The notes under the pieces are model-generated. The model had not been told where the DNA came from, searched no databases, and was given only the letters and a program-made list of their open reading frames with translations. From Balaenoptera acutorostrata (lineage: Eukaryota; Chordata; Mammalia; Artiodactyla; Balaenopteridae): a stretch of DNA of 64,000 bases. Positions within the stretch are counted from its first letter, which is position 1. Each line of letters starts with the position of its first letter. The stretch covers positions 28,734,039 through 28,798,038 of the forward strand of contig NC_080067.1 of NCBI RefSeq assembly GCF_949987535.1, written 5' to 3'. Positions 37,737 to 48,650 of this stretch are shown here, one piece after another. Made by a program: the position numbers and the translations under genes.

Positions 37737-38461
37737 CCACTGTGAATGAAAAATGGTGCTTGCCTTCTCAGTAAATAAAGGATGCTGCAGCCATCAAGCC
37801 ACTACAGCCGCCCCTGACGGTGAGCCTTGAGGGAACTCAGGATGGAGAAAAACAGGCTGCCGCTGCCAAGCTGTCAGCCACCGAAGGCACCCCCTATGGT
37901 GCACCCTGAGGGGACTCGGGCTGGGAAAGCACAGGATAGTGGCCTTACCTAGCTAGCTGAGGTGCATATCAAAGGAATGATTTCAATGAGCCCAGACTCT
38001 TGCATCTTCCCGTACATTAGGAAAGTGCTAATTTCATTAACTTGAGGTGGCTGTTTTTCTTTAATTAGCAGTAATCTTTTGATGTTCCAACTACCTGGTG
38101 TTTTGTTGCAAAAGCCCCTATGTATCCTTGGTCCGTCCTTCCTTCCTTCCTTCCTTCCTTCCTTCCTTTCTTTATTTTATTTGGTTGTGCCGGGTCTTAG
38201 TTGCGGCAGGCGGACTCCTTAGTTGCGGCATGCCTGTGGGATCTCATTCCCTGACCAGGGATCTAACCCAGGTCCCCTGCATTGGTAGCGCGGAGCCTTA
38301 ACCACTGTGCTACCAGGGAAGTTCCCTCCCTTTCTTCTTCCAGTCAGTCCCTCAAAGCTATCTGATTGGCTGCGTCCCAGGGTTAAGTCCTCAGTTCTGG
38401 CTGCCAAATAAAACATAATTCTCAACTTTTAGGCTGTGCATTTTTTTTCAGTTGACACCAC
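37737..38461 (+). mobile_element. Solo LTR (ERV1-like) with 4-bp target duplications, interrupted by a SINE
   Basis: The unit 37741-38457 begins TGTGAATG and ends GTTGACA (TG...CA). CCAC flanks it on both sides (37737-37740 and 38458-38461), the 4-bp duplication typical of gammaretrovirus-like ERV1 elements. An AATAAA lies at 38407-38412 near the 3' end, as in an R region. No internal genes or second LTR are present, so it is a recombined solo LTR. It interrupts old L1 sequence and carries a minus-strand SINE at about 38131-38328. Confidence 0.8.
38131..38328 (-). mobile_element. tRNA-derived SINE nested in the solo LTR
   Basis: A (CCTT)n tract at about 38136-38168 replaces the tail. It is followed by 'gttgtgccgggtcttagttg' and the reversed head 'aaccactgtgctaccaggga'. 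The nesting shows the SINE arrived after the LTR. Confidence 0.85.
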
Positions 38462-39545
38462 GAACTTTCAGTAAGTGGGTATGTTAATCCGAATAACCAA
38501 GTTTGTCACTAATGGAAGCAGTACCTTCTGAGTAGAACATTTATAAGGATTTGCATATGTTACCCCCCAATGGCACTCTAGAAAACACGATACAAATGTG
38601 CACCCCCAAAGCAGGTCAGAACAAGATTTAGCATGGAGAAGGACCATTTATATGTTTTGTGATTTAATTTAGGTGGTGGTATAATGTTGACCTCATGCCT
38701 CTAGTAGCTGTTCAAAAAGTATGTGCTGAATATAAGAATCTTTTGTACGAATAGAAAGGCCGAGTGTAATGGCAAGCAGAACGTGTTTTCCCTTCTCATT
38801 GTAACTGTATGTGTGGCACTCATGTGGCTTTGATGCTTGAAAATAATTGATTATATACTATTCTGAAAAGAAGAACGAGATACACTTAAAAGCAAGTTGA
38901 GTGTTTTAGAAAGGTCTTTCTTAACTCTAAACCTTCACAACAAAAGGGAATTGTATGTATGTATATAGTTCACAGAAGCGTTTCAATGGAATTATCAGAT
39001 TTGGGGTGCATGGAGTTTGCCAGCATCTTTTGCAGTGCTCATGAGCCTGGAATGGAAATATTTACTGTTAAGAAGGAAATAGCATGAAGTTGTTCAGTGA
39101 GCTGGAGCCAGGGCTGCAGGTTGAGCATAACTGCTTTGGGTTGCACAGACGTAAACACAAACCCTCAGCAAAGGAGAAGCTAGAAACTGGAGGATTAATA
39201 TTAGACATACAATCCTAAACCAAAACCGGAACATAAAAACCAATCAGTGGCTCTAATAAACCGTGTGGTTCATGACCTAACATAAGTGAATGGGGTGATC
39301 TGGCATGCCAGATGGAAAGTGTAATACACAAACAAAAAACCCCACTTCAGCCTCTGTTAATGAGCATTCTGACCCTAATCTAATCACATGCAAATCAGGA
39401 ATTGTATAATCGGAACTCACCACACAGGGGAAGGAGTTCATGGGGTAGAATCTGCATTGTACCAGGAAGACCCTGAACTGGACCACTAAATGTTAATGGA
39501 GTAATTAAATGGAGGAAAGTTGCAAAATCAAATTTTACAGTCAAG
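38462..39545. other. Unassigned AT-rich intergenic sequence
   Basis: No gene or recognisable repeat was seen. Confidence 0.45.
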
Positions 39546-39549
39546 ATGT

Positions 39550-39650
39550 TTGTACATTCCCTCATTCATTCACTCAACAAATATTCAATCTTTGTTCAGT
39601 GCCTCCATATGCAAGGCACTTGTGCTAAGTCCTAAAGCAGTTTTAAAGAT
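39550..39650. repeat. L2/MIR-type fragment (tentative)
   Basis: 'cattcattcactcaacaaat' then 'cagtgcctccatatgcaagg' and 'gtgctaagtcctaaagc' fits an ancient L2 or MIR end. Confidence 0.5.
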
Positions 39651-39894
39651 GTACATGATGGTATTATAAAACGTTCAGACAGATTTCTTAAGTGGCAATC
39701 TACTTTCAAATTGTTACCTTTCCCATAAAGTACAGTCCTTGTCTTTGAGAAACTTCAATTTCTGGCACGGTGTTTCTTAAAGACTAGGAACCCTACCACT
39801 CAGGGTACGTCAGATTGTTTTCAGGAAAATGAAGAATAATTTTCAGTTTCGGTCTGGGGCTGGTCTGTCTTCAATACCTACTAATTTCCCCCTC

Positions 39895-40000
39895 CTTTAA
39901 AAAACAAAACAAAAAAGCAAAAACAAAACAACACAAGACAAACAACAACAACAACAAAAAACACAAAAAACTAAAACAAAAAAGAAACCAAAAACAAAGA
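39895..40000. repeat. A-rich (CAAAA)n-type low-complexity tract
   Basis: About 100 nt of almost only A and C on the + strand, including a CAA triplet run at 39942-39957. Confidence 0.9.
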
Positions 40001-40512
40001 AAGGCTATAATCTCACTGAATTTAATAACTTTCTTTTGTTTTTTTATTACATTTGTATTTGGTTACTTTTCATTTGTAAAAACTGATAATGGTTTTCCAT
40101 TTATAGTGGTGATAGACAATTTCTACCTAAAATAAATATAGGTTAGCTCTTGAACAGTGAATCAGATAAAATAAAATATTAAATAAACAAGAAAACAGGT
40201 GGTATCTGGACATGACAAGAGGGAGTGAAAGTGGAAGAGGAATGAATGAGGTTTGGTAAACTGCCAGAGGAGAAGTAAGAGACGCACACACATATCTGCT
40301 CAGCTAACTCAGTGGTTCAGACATGAGCTACAGACAGAAAGAGCTCTGGGAATTGGCTGCTTTTCTTCCTGTAGTAATCATGGAAGGCTCCCTGGAGGAG
40401 GCTTTTCAGCCTATCTATGGATGGGGACTAGCATTGGAGCCAAGGGCCTTGCAAAACGGGGGAAATGACTGTGAAAGCCTGAGGGTCAAGGCGTGTGCTG
40501 CAGTTGACAGTG
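40001..40512. other. Unassigned intergenic sequence
   Basis: No gene or repeat was recognised. Confidence 0.4.
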
Positions 40513-40685
40513 GTCCCCCCATTTAAGTGCATCAGAATCAGCTGATTCTGGAAAAAGCTGAGAGCTTTTCCAGGACCCTGCCCTTGGAGATAATGATGCT
40601 GTGGGTTGGGGGAATGGGGTGTTTAAACCTCACTTTGAGCAGGTCCTTGGACCACAGTTTGAGAGGGCCTGTGAATCTAGAGACT
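40513..40685. repeat. MER5-type fragment
   Basis: 'aagtgcatcagaatcagctg' then 'gagataatgatgctgtgggt' and 'ggaccacagtttgagagggc' resembles a diverged MER5 copy. Confidence 0.55.
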
Positions 40686-41875
40686 AAACACAGCGCTGGA
40701 GGTCAGAGCCCATTGAGCACGGAGTCAGCATCTCTCTTGTGGTCATAAACTTGCAACATGGCTGGGCTGCTTCCACTTTCCTGTGTCTTCACTGCAATCC
40801 CGGCTAACATCAGTTTCAGCACTCTCACGTGGCCCACGAGGCTTATACACATATTTGCTACCGGTTTGGTGGTGTTTTTGTGGGAGAGATTGGGAGGAGA
40901 ATGCTTGGATGTGGGAAGATGGAGAGAGAAGATCTGCTATGAGTTCTCTGTTCATGCTTTCTATATAAGCCTCGTGCAGGGCTAGGCCTCCAGAACTGGG
41001 TCCTTGGAGGACAGGATGAAATAAGGATGCTAAAATTCTGCTGGACCTAGCTATTCATGGGTAAAATTAGTGCCTCATTTCCAGTCTTCGTGAAATTTCT
41101 ACCCTTCTCTGGTGGGAGGTTATAAGGACGAGCTTCTGTAAATTGCTTTGAAAGTGAACCATGATTATGCAAACAGATGACATTATCTACTTTCTCCTGA
41201 CAGCAAGAATTGGTGATATGGGGAGTCTTGCAGGTAAATAAAGACTTTTTGAATCAGGAGGAACCATGGGATTAGACTACATGGGAGCCCCCAAAGCACA
41301 CAGTGCATCTTCAGCACTTTGACTTGAACTACCAGATGGATAGTAATCTGTTAGGGGATATTCTGAGTGGGTTATTTAAAAGGATGTAAAAGATTGCTAA
41401 CCCAGGCTGGGACCGTGGGCAAGCTGTGGGCACATCTGCAGCCATCGAGTACCTATTTCTAAGGGTTTCCGGCAGAACATAAGCAAACCATTGCCTGCCC
41501 GAGTGATATGGGAGTTTCCTAATAGCCGTAAATACTTAAGTTGATGGCCAGCATGGTTGGACAAATCCAGCTGTGTGCAGAAACAATGTCGTTCAGCTAA
41601 AACGTACCAAATGGCGCCATCGCCCTTGGGTTCTTCTCCAACACAGCACACCAGGCAGAAGGGCAAAACTTGAGCAACGGATACCCAAGTGCTCTGATGC
41701 GGTGACACCGGCAAAAATGCTGCAAATAGGGGAGGATGTTGTGGCTTTCACGTCATTCTGGACAGAGTTCAACAGGCCAGGGATCCAAAAGCTTCCAGAG
41801 CAGTGCCATGCATAGTAATTGAGAAGAATTAATTTTCACCAGAAGGAGAGGGCTTTCTCCTGTCATTAGTGACCC
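40686..41875. other. Unassigned intergenic sequence
   Basis: No gene or repeat was recognised over about 1.2 kb. Confidence 0.4.
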
Positions 41876-42033
41876 TTATTCCCACTTTGTTGGTACTGCC
41901 ATTCTGTCAAGCACATCATCATATGCTATGATGCTGTCCATCATATCTTCATTCTCTGGGTACAGAGTCCGGGCGGTGGCAATGGCTGAACGTTGCTTCT
42001 CTATAGTGAGTATAAAGCCATGACCACTGTGGT
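41876..42033 (-). other. Terminal-exon-like open frame of unknown identity
   Basis: On the minus strand a pyrimidine-rich tract and CTCTGCCCAG at about 42060-42034 form a good acceptor. They are followed by an open frame from 42033 to a TAA at 41876. It encodes about 52 residues rich in Asp, Glu and Met, ending DVLDRMAVPTKWE. I do not recognise the protein. No AATAAA follows closely and no upstream partner exon was found. In human this interval holds no gene I know of. It may be a chance frame. Confidence 0.2.
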
Positions 42034-42158
42034 CTGGGCAGAGGAGATTTGAGGGAAAAAGAAACAAAACATCCATCATTAAAACGATAATGGAAAAATA
42101 AATCTGGAGGAACCCAGAGGTTTGTCATAAAAATCAAAACAGATAGTTTAGTATAATA

Positions 42159-42565
42159 AATTCCTAATTTCTTTTTTTTTTTTTAAATATATTTATTTAT
42201 TTACTTTTGGCGTGTTGGGTCTTTGTTGCTGCTTGCGGGGTTTCTCTAGTTACAGTGAGCAGGGGCTACTCTTCGTTGTGGTGTGCGGGCTTCTCATTGC
42301 AGTGGCTTCTCTTGTTGCAGAGCACGAGTTCTAGGCATGTGGGCTTCAGTAGTTGTGGCACACGGGCTCAGTATTTGTGGCACACGGGCTCAGTAGTTGT
42401 GGCTCACGAGCTCTAGAGTGCAGGCTCAGTAGTTGTGGTGCATGGGCTTAGTTGCTCCACGACATGTGGGATCTTCCCAGACCAGGGCTCGAACCCGTGT
42501 CCCCTGCATTGGCAGGCGGATTCTTAACCACTGCGCCACCAGGGAAGCCCAATTTCTAATTTCTT
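42159..42565 (-). mobile_element. CHR-type SINE with internal repeats, minus orientation
   Basis: The element at 42174-42550 has a T run, A/T tail, an enlarged body and the reversed head 'actgcgccaccagggaagcc'. AATTCCTAATTTCTT at 42159-42173 is matched by AATTTCTAATTTCTT at 42551-42565, one mismatch in 15. The motif GGCTCAGTA(G/T)TTGTGG occurs three times within 42367-42438, making this copy longer than the others. Confidence 0.92.
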
Positions 42566-43965
42566 AACGTTGTACTGAAATTTCATCGAGTCAACTAGAT
42601 CCTGAAATAAATGAGAAATGGGGCATTGGCTGGAGATGAAGAGAATGATATATTTTTGTACGAAGGCTAGGAGTTTAGACATTTATTGGATTGGAATTTG
42701 ACCTGTGGCATTAAGATGTAGATTGCCTCCCAAAACTGTAAGTGGGGCACGGATTTGCAGAAGAAACTTTTCTGCATAAAAAGGTGTGTCCTAACAATGA
42801 AATCTTGCATAAAAATAGACAGCTAACAAGACGAAGGAAAAGAAACACTCAACAGATCAACAGAACATTTTGTGCTCTCAAAATGGAAGTGGCAGAAAGC
42901 ACGCTTAAGCCGAAAGGTTGCTCCTTGAAGGAAGTAAAGCCACTTGTTACGTCGTGACTGAGAAAAGAGAAATCTGTCGAAAGACAAGGATATATCATCT
43001 GAAAACTAATGAGACGTTACATTCTGAGCCAAAATTGCGTCCAACTTTTCAGCATGTAACTAGGCAAGATCTGAGCCAAAGTATAAAGAGTTGACCTAAA
43101 ACTTTGGGAATTCAGAACTAGAAGCTGCCACAGAAGATGAAAGCGGGGCATGGGCCAGGGAGGGGGGAAGACCAACTATAGACGGAGGAGATGCAGAATG
43201 CAACTATCTAGGTCAAGACCTACTTTCTTTCTCCGATTTTTTTCCCCGCTTGGATTTTCTATCTTGTGACTGCCAAAACAATGTATGCATGAAATTCTAC
43301 ATTCCCCTGCATTCACCGACACACCATAGAAATTACACACATAAGCATGGAGGTCACCTGTGGAAAATCGCTGGCTTTCTGCATAATAGTTTGTCTATAA
43401 GTTACAAGGACGGAGATAACTTGGCCCAGAATGGAATTTGCTTTTGTGCGTGGGGCTGAGTACCATGAGACTCAGAACATGCCCAAAGCACTCGCCTTTC
43501 TTCAGAAAAAACTGATGTGACGATGGGTTGCTACTGTAATTAAGCGCGGGCATAGTTTCTTTTTTTTGTTTCTATTTAATGCCAGCAAAGCAGCTATTTC
43601 TATGGCTTTAGGTAAATACGGAAGTTGAGAGTGAAGGACTAGTTCTGGAAATTTGTATTATTTTTACTGATTTTTGTGCCAAGAACATTCCCTCGTGTGG
43701 TTGTGCAGGTTGTATTCTGCACAAAGTTTCCAGCATCTGCTCCGCTGGCTGCGCACCCTGGCCTGGGGCTGTACCTGGGGTGGGGACGGTGGGGAGGAAG
43801 CATTTCTTATTAATATGTGTGCTAGCAACTGCTCCAGAAGGAGCCTGTACTAGCCACCTGATAATCCTGCGCAACAGAAAAGGGAGTGAAAAACCAGTCC
43901 ACTCACCTGCGTGACCTTAAGTTATTTATTTAGGTGTTCACGCCCATTAACACCAGAATGGCTGC
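42566..43965. other. Unassigned intergenic sequence
   Basis: No gene, RNA or repeat was recognised over about 1.4 kb. Confidence 0.45.
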
Positions 43966-43967
43966 TA

Positions 43968-44115
43968 CTGGGCTTCCCAAACTCTAAAGTGCAGACCAGT
44001 CACTCAGCGATCTTGTTAAAATGCAGATTCTGATGGAAGCCGTCGGAGGCCTGAGATTTTGCATTTCTAACAAGCTCTCAGGTGACCTTGATTCAGCCCA
44101 TCCACTGACCATATT
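43968..44115. repeat. MER5-type fragment
   Basis: 'gatcttgttaaaatgcagat' then 'ctgagattttgcatttctaa' and 'aagctctcaggtgaccttga' follows a MER5 element. Confidence 0.7.
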
Positions 44116-44468
44116 TTGAGTAGCAAGGCCCAGGGGACGTCAAGGCCAATGAATCCCAAGGTCAAACTCCAGTCATGATGGCCTCATCCTTCTGCTAACC
44201 ACTGAATCCTTCTCCCATCTTTCTGCCCCTACAAATCTCAACCAGAACACTCCCTGCCCTGAAAAAAAATCCCTCGCTGAGCCAGATCCCCAAATGTCCT
44301 CACCAAAAAAGGGGTAGAAAAAGTGATATGGCATCCTTCTTTTTGCAGACCCCAGAGTTCACTCCTCCCTAAGGAGAAGATGCCCTTCACCTGGGGTGGG
44401 GGGCAGGAACTGTTATTTACTAACCACTCTGAGCCACGCTGTGTGCCTTCCTCCTGCACTTGCCCTGG
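44116..44468. other. Unassigned intergenic sequence
   Basis: No gene or repeat was recognised. Confidence 0.4.
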
Positions 44469-44469
44469 C

Positions 44470-44638
44470 TTTTACTAGCCATTCGAGGAGATGGCTATTA
44501 TTATCCCATTACTACAGATGGAAAACTGAGGCCCGAGGAGATGACATACTTTGTCTGGGAACATAGAACTAGTAAGTAAACTTGCAGGGAATTGAATCCA
44601 GGGCTGATTTCAAATTCTGTACATGAGCCACTATATCT
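44470..44638 (-). repeat. MIR-type SINE, minus orientation
   Basis: 'ggctattattatcccattac' then 'gaaaactgaggcccgaggag' and 'attgaatccagggctgattt' is the reverse of the MIR consensus order. It is cut by the next SINE. Confidence 0.7.
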
Positions 44639-44975
44639 TTTTTTTTTCATTTATTTTTTATTTTTTTATTTTATAAATTTATTTATTTATTTTATTTTTG
44701 GCTGCATTGGGTCTTCATTGCTGCGCGCGGGCTTTCTCTAGTTGCGGCGAGTGGGGGCTATTCTTTGTTGTGATGCGCGGGCTTCTCATTGTGGTGGCTT
44801 CTCTTGTTGTGGAGCACGGGCTCTAGACGCAGGCTTCAATAGTTGTGGCACGTGGGCTCAGCAGTTGTGGCTCGCAGTCTCAGTAGCTGTGGTGCACGGG
44901 CTTAGCTGCTCCGCGGCATGTGGGATCTTCCCGGACCAGGGCTCGAACCCGTGTCCCCTGCATTGGCAGGCGGAT
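44639..44975 (-). mobile_element. CHR-type SINE, head-truncated, minus orientation
   Basis: A T-rich tail is followed by 'ggctgcattgggtcttcatt', the long body and 'gggctcgaacccgtgtcccc'. It stops at 'ggcaggcgga' near 44975. The outer part of the tRNA head, including the A box, is missing. No target duplication was found. Confidence 0.88.
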
Positions 44976-45029
44976 ATAATAATAAAAGAGCCCAGCAGGT
45001 CAGGGGTTATGAGTGAGCAGCGCAATCAG

Positions 45030-45840
45030 TGTTAGTGTGAGATAATGAGAAATATACATATATTGGTCTCTGTCTTTGGTTCCCGGCGGCACAGGACTCC
45101 TAAAACCCTTGCAATTTCCTAAGTGATAAGAGTACTAGGAGCATCTTTTGTTCTAATGAGGTGACTCTGGGTAGGCTCCTGGGTGGCTCCTGGATAAGGG
45201 CTGGTCACCAGAAGGACCAAGCCATATTAGAAACAGAATTCTCAGCCCCAGCCCCCCTCTTCCAGCGAGGGAAGAAGAGCTGGAAATGGAGTTAATCATT
45301 GGTCATGACAACACGAGAAGCCTCCATACATTCCAACAATAGGGGGTTCAAAGAACTCCTCGCCAGTGAACACGTGTTGGTGCCGGGAGAGTGGTGAGCC
45401 CAGAGAGGGTGTGCAAGCTCCGTGCCCCTTCCCACATACCTCGCCCTGTGCATCTCTTCCATCTGGCTCTTCGTCCATATACTTTATCGTATCCTTTTAC
45501 AATAAACCCATAAACCTAAGTAAACTTCTCCTGAGTTCTGTGATCCGTTCTAGCAAATTAACTGAACCCGAGGAAGGGGTCGTGGGAAACCTCTTACTTA
45601 GGACCGATTGGTCAGAACCCCGGGTGGCAATCTGGATTTGCGATTGGCATCAGAAGTGGGGGGCAGTCTAGTGGGACTGAGCCCTTAACCTCTGGGATCT
45701 GACACTATCTCCAGGCAAAGAGTGTCAGAATTGAGTAACGTTGCTGGACACCCATCTGGTGTCACAGCCGTGCTTGGTGTTGGGGAAAGAATCCACACGT
45801 TCGGTGACCTGGAGTGTCAGAAGTGAAGTGAGTAGCAAAG
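45030..45840 (+). repeat. Old LTR-like repeat with primer-binding-like sequence
   Basis: The segment runs from 'attggtctctgtctttggtt' through a poly(A) signal (acaataaaccc, about 45501) to 'gattggcatcagaagtgggg' at about 45642. The TGGCATCAGAAGTGGGG string resembles a tRNA-Leu-type primer-binding site just after an LTR. It is followed by 'gactgagcccttaacctctg', which recurs in a mammalian repeat I recognise but cannot name. Confidence 0.45.
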
Positions 45841-46248
45841 TGTTCTGTGGAGGAGAAAGACACAGGTGGGAACCTGTGGGTTCTTCTCATCCAGCTGGTG
45901 ATAAATAAGGCCAGGGGGAGGTGTGAGTGGTGAGGTCACTGGTGCTGACGGAGAGGCTGGGCTGGAGTTGCTCAGGAGGACTGGTGGCTACACGCTAGAA
46001 TTTGAAGGTGGGAACGCAAAAGAGTTCCTTCACAGCCGTCAGACGATTCAGGCTATTTCCTTTTTTGACAGTTAAGGCAAGCCCCTCTCCCCCCACCCTG
46101 AACTTGAGCATTTCATTTCAGCTTTTAAACTCAATTAAGCAGAGCGGTTACCTCTGGAGGTTCGTGGGCTCTGTAATGGGTTCATGAGTATTCATTATAT
46201 TATTTAAAATCATATAAAAAAGAAAAGGGCCACCCTTGGACTAATGAC
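45841..46248. other. Unassigned sequence
   Basis: It may continue the old LTR element in its first part. Nothing else is recognised. Confidence 0.35.
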
Positions 46249-46563
46249 AACAGCGTGTTTTAGCATTTTTTTTTTTAACTTATTTATGGCTGTGTTGGGT
46301 CTTTGTTTCTGTGCGAGGGCTTTCTCTAGTTGCGGCAAGCGGGGGCCACTCTTCATTGCGATGCGCGGGCCTCTCACTGTCGCGCCCTCTCTTGTTGTGG
46401 AGCACAGGCTCCAGACGCGCAGGCTCAGTAGTTGTGGCTCACGGGCCCAGTTGCTCCGCGGCATGTGGGATCTTCCCAGACCAGGGCTCGAACCCGTGTC
46501 CCCTGCACTGGCAGGCAGATTCTCAACCACTGCGCCACCAGGGAAGCCCAACAGCATGTTTTA
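46249..46563 (-). mobile_element. CHR-type SINE with target duplications, minus orientation
   Basis: The element at 46263-46549 carries a T run, body and reversed head ending 'accagggaagccc'. AACAGCGTGTTTTA at 46249-46262 is matched by AACAGCATGTTTTA at 46550-46563. Confidence 0.92.
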
Positions 46564-48540
46564 AATCAAGGATTATGATTAATCCAATTCTGTACACTCA
46601 AGTTCCCCTGACAATGCATATTCGCTGAAACGATGACTGACTGAATCTATCTTGGTGCCCGGGGGGCAGGCATTCCCCAGAGGGGAATCTCGTGGTTCCA
46701 CAGTGACACAGACAGGCCTGGAAGGAAACTGGCCGGGTAACCCAGCCTGACATCTTTTCTCGACAGACTATGGAGGAAGGTCTGGGAAGATCTCTCTGCC
46801 ACGTCCCACAGGCTGGGCCCTGGGCCTACAGCACCCCAGAACGTTTGGCCTCCTATCTGTCCAGGATTAGGTAAATGCCACAGCAAGTTTCCAACAGCAG
46901 TTTCCTTTCCACAGCCCAGACCGCAGAGGACGGACTGAGGAGCCTGGTGGAAAAGACTCTGAATTGCAATAAACTCAACAGTGAACTGAAATTAAGGACA
47001 GCCCTGTGGCCTGACTCCTCTGGCAATGAAATTATGTGACTTCTTATAGGTCTGGGTCATTACTATGCTAACGGGATAAGTGGCTTAAAATGAAAGGACA
47101 TCCTGAACCCACGTGTGAAGACAGGCATTATCAAGTCTTTGGGTGTCATTAGTTGTGACGAAGGTTGGAATTAATCGTGACACGCAAAACGGTAAAACAT
47201 TTGCAAGCAAGGAGAGGGTGGAGATGCTGGAACCTGTAAATTGATGCCAGCTGAGCACTCACTGGGGGAGTGTCTGGCAAATGGATTTACTATTTTGCCA
47301 ACTTCAGGAAAGTGTTACAGAATGGCAGACAAAACTGTTTCTATGCAAACAATTGTTTAGAAAAGGGTCCTTACAGCAAATAACTGCAATTCAGGGGCTT
47401 TCTGAGTAACCACAAAGCCAGGGACTAAATTTTAGATATTCGACATTATTTTTCTTGGAACCAGGCTGAATACTAACGTTGAGGTTTTCTTGCCTCCCTA
47501 ACTCCCTCTCTTCCACCAGTCTTTTAATGTGTCAGTATCACTTCAGTTTTGTGGGGAAAGGGTAGAGGGAAAAAGGGAGAGGGATAGAGACAGCAGGGGG
47601 AAGGGCAGTGGGTGGGCCCAGAAATGGAGAGATGGGAAGTCACTCCATTAAACTATCACCTTCATCTGTAAACAGGGATTAAAAATGTCTGTCTGTCCTG
47701 ACACGCTCCCAGGAGAAATGGCATGCTGCTTGAGAAAGCTGTGAATAAAATTCGATCTCTACTCTCCCTCCCTCTATTTGCATAAAATCTGTCCCAGAAA
47801 CGTCTCCCCCTTACATTTTATCAGAACCTCGGGGGGAAAAAATTATCTGAACTCTACCCATGGCATTATGGATTTTTCTGGAAAACGAGGCTAGGTCAAG
47901 TTCTTGGAACATTTTTCTACCCTGAAAACTCATATGAATTAAGTCACTTTCTAAGACTACTTGCACTCCGAAGATTCGTACTTCAGTAAGATTCACTGAA
48001 GAATAATGGCGCAAACAACATTTTTTAATTTAGAAGGATCTTGCTGAGAAAGGCTGCCCCAAATAGTACAAAGATAAATTCGCAGTAACTTTGTCAAACT
48101 TCTAAAAACTCCATCAGGACAGGAGGCAGCAAAACGTCTCCAGGAGATCAGTCTGTTACCAGCGGCCCGTGAGCTTCAAGACCGGTCGCAGTTCGTAGCG
48201 ATTCAGCCCAGGGCTCAAGAGGGGTTTAATCATCTGGGCATCTAGCTCCCCATCACCGTTCAGTTACTGGAGGCTATTATAATTGTCCCCATTTTGCGGA
48301 TGAAATTGAGCTATGGCTTAGTCTCTTTTGGTGAGAGATTGAGAGAGAGAGAGGAGGAGGAGCAGGGGAGGGAGGGAGGAAGGGAGGGCTGTTCCTCATT
48401 ATCCTAAAAAAAAAAGTACTTAAACCTTAACTTAAAAAATGATCTACTTCCAAAAACTGCTTTTCCTTTAGGTTGAAATCGTTTGATCTCATCTCTAACA
48501 CCAAGAAGCAAAACAAGTATTTTACTGTAAATTGGAACAA
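46564..48540. other. Repeat-poor region upstream of CHST2
   Basis: No gene or interspersed repeat was recognised over about 2 kb. An octamer-like TATGCAAA lies near 47343, and a GA-rich tract is at about 48330-48390. The lack of repeats next to a CpG-island promoter would suit cis-regulatory DNA, but that is inference. Confidence 0.4.
48330..48390. repeat. Purine-rich (GA/GGA)n tract
   Basis: About 60 nt of gagagagaggaggagg-type sequence followed by gggagggagg units, 0.2 kb before the CpG island. Confidence 0.85.
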
Positions 48541-48579
48541 AGAGTCACCCCCCGACCCCCCATCACCCCAATTCCCGAG

Positions 48580-48650
48580 GACGTCAGTCACAGCGGACGC
48601 GTCATTACGATCGGAGGTGGGGAGAGCGTCTGCTGGGGGCTAATAAAACC
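48580..48650 (+). promoter_or_regulatory. CHST2: Candidate CHST2 distal promoter elements (CRE-like, TATA-like)
   Basis: GACGTCAG at 48580-48587 and CGTCATTACG at 48600-48609 are CRE-like. TAATAAAA at 48641-48648 is TATA-like, so initiation near 48670 is possible. CpG-island promoters often start at several positions, so a start nearer 49.5 kb is equally open. Confidence 0.3.
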
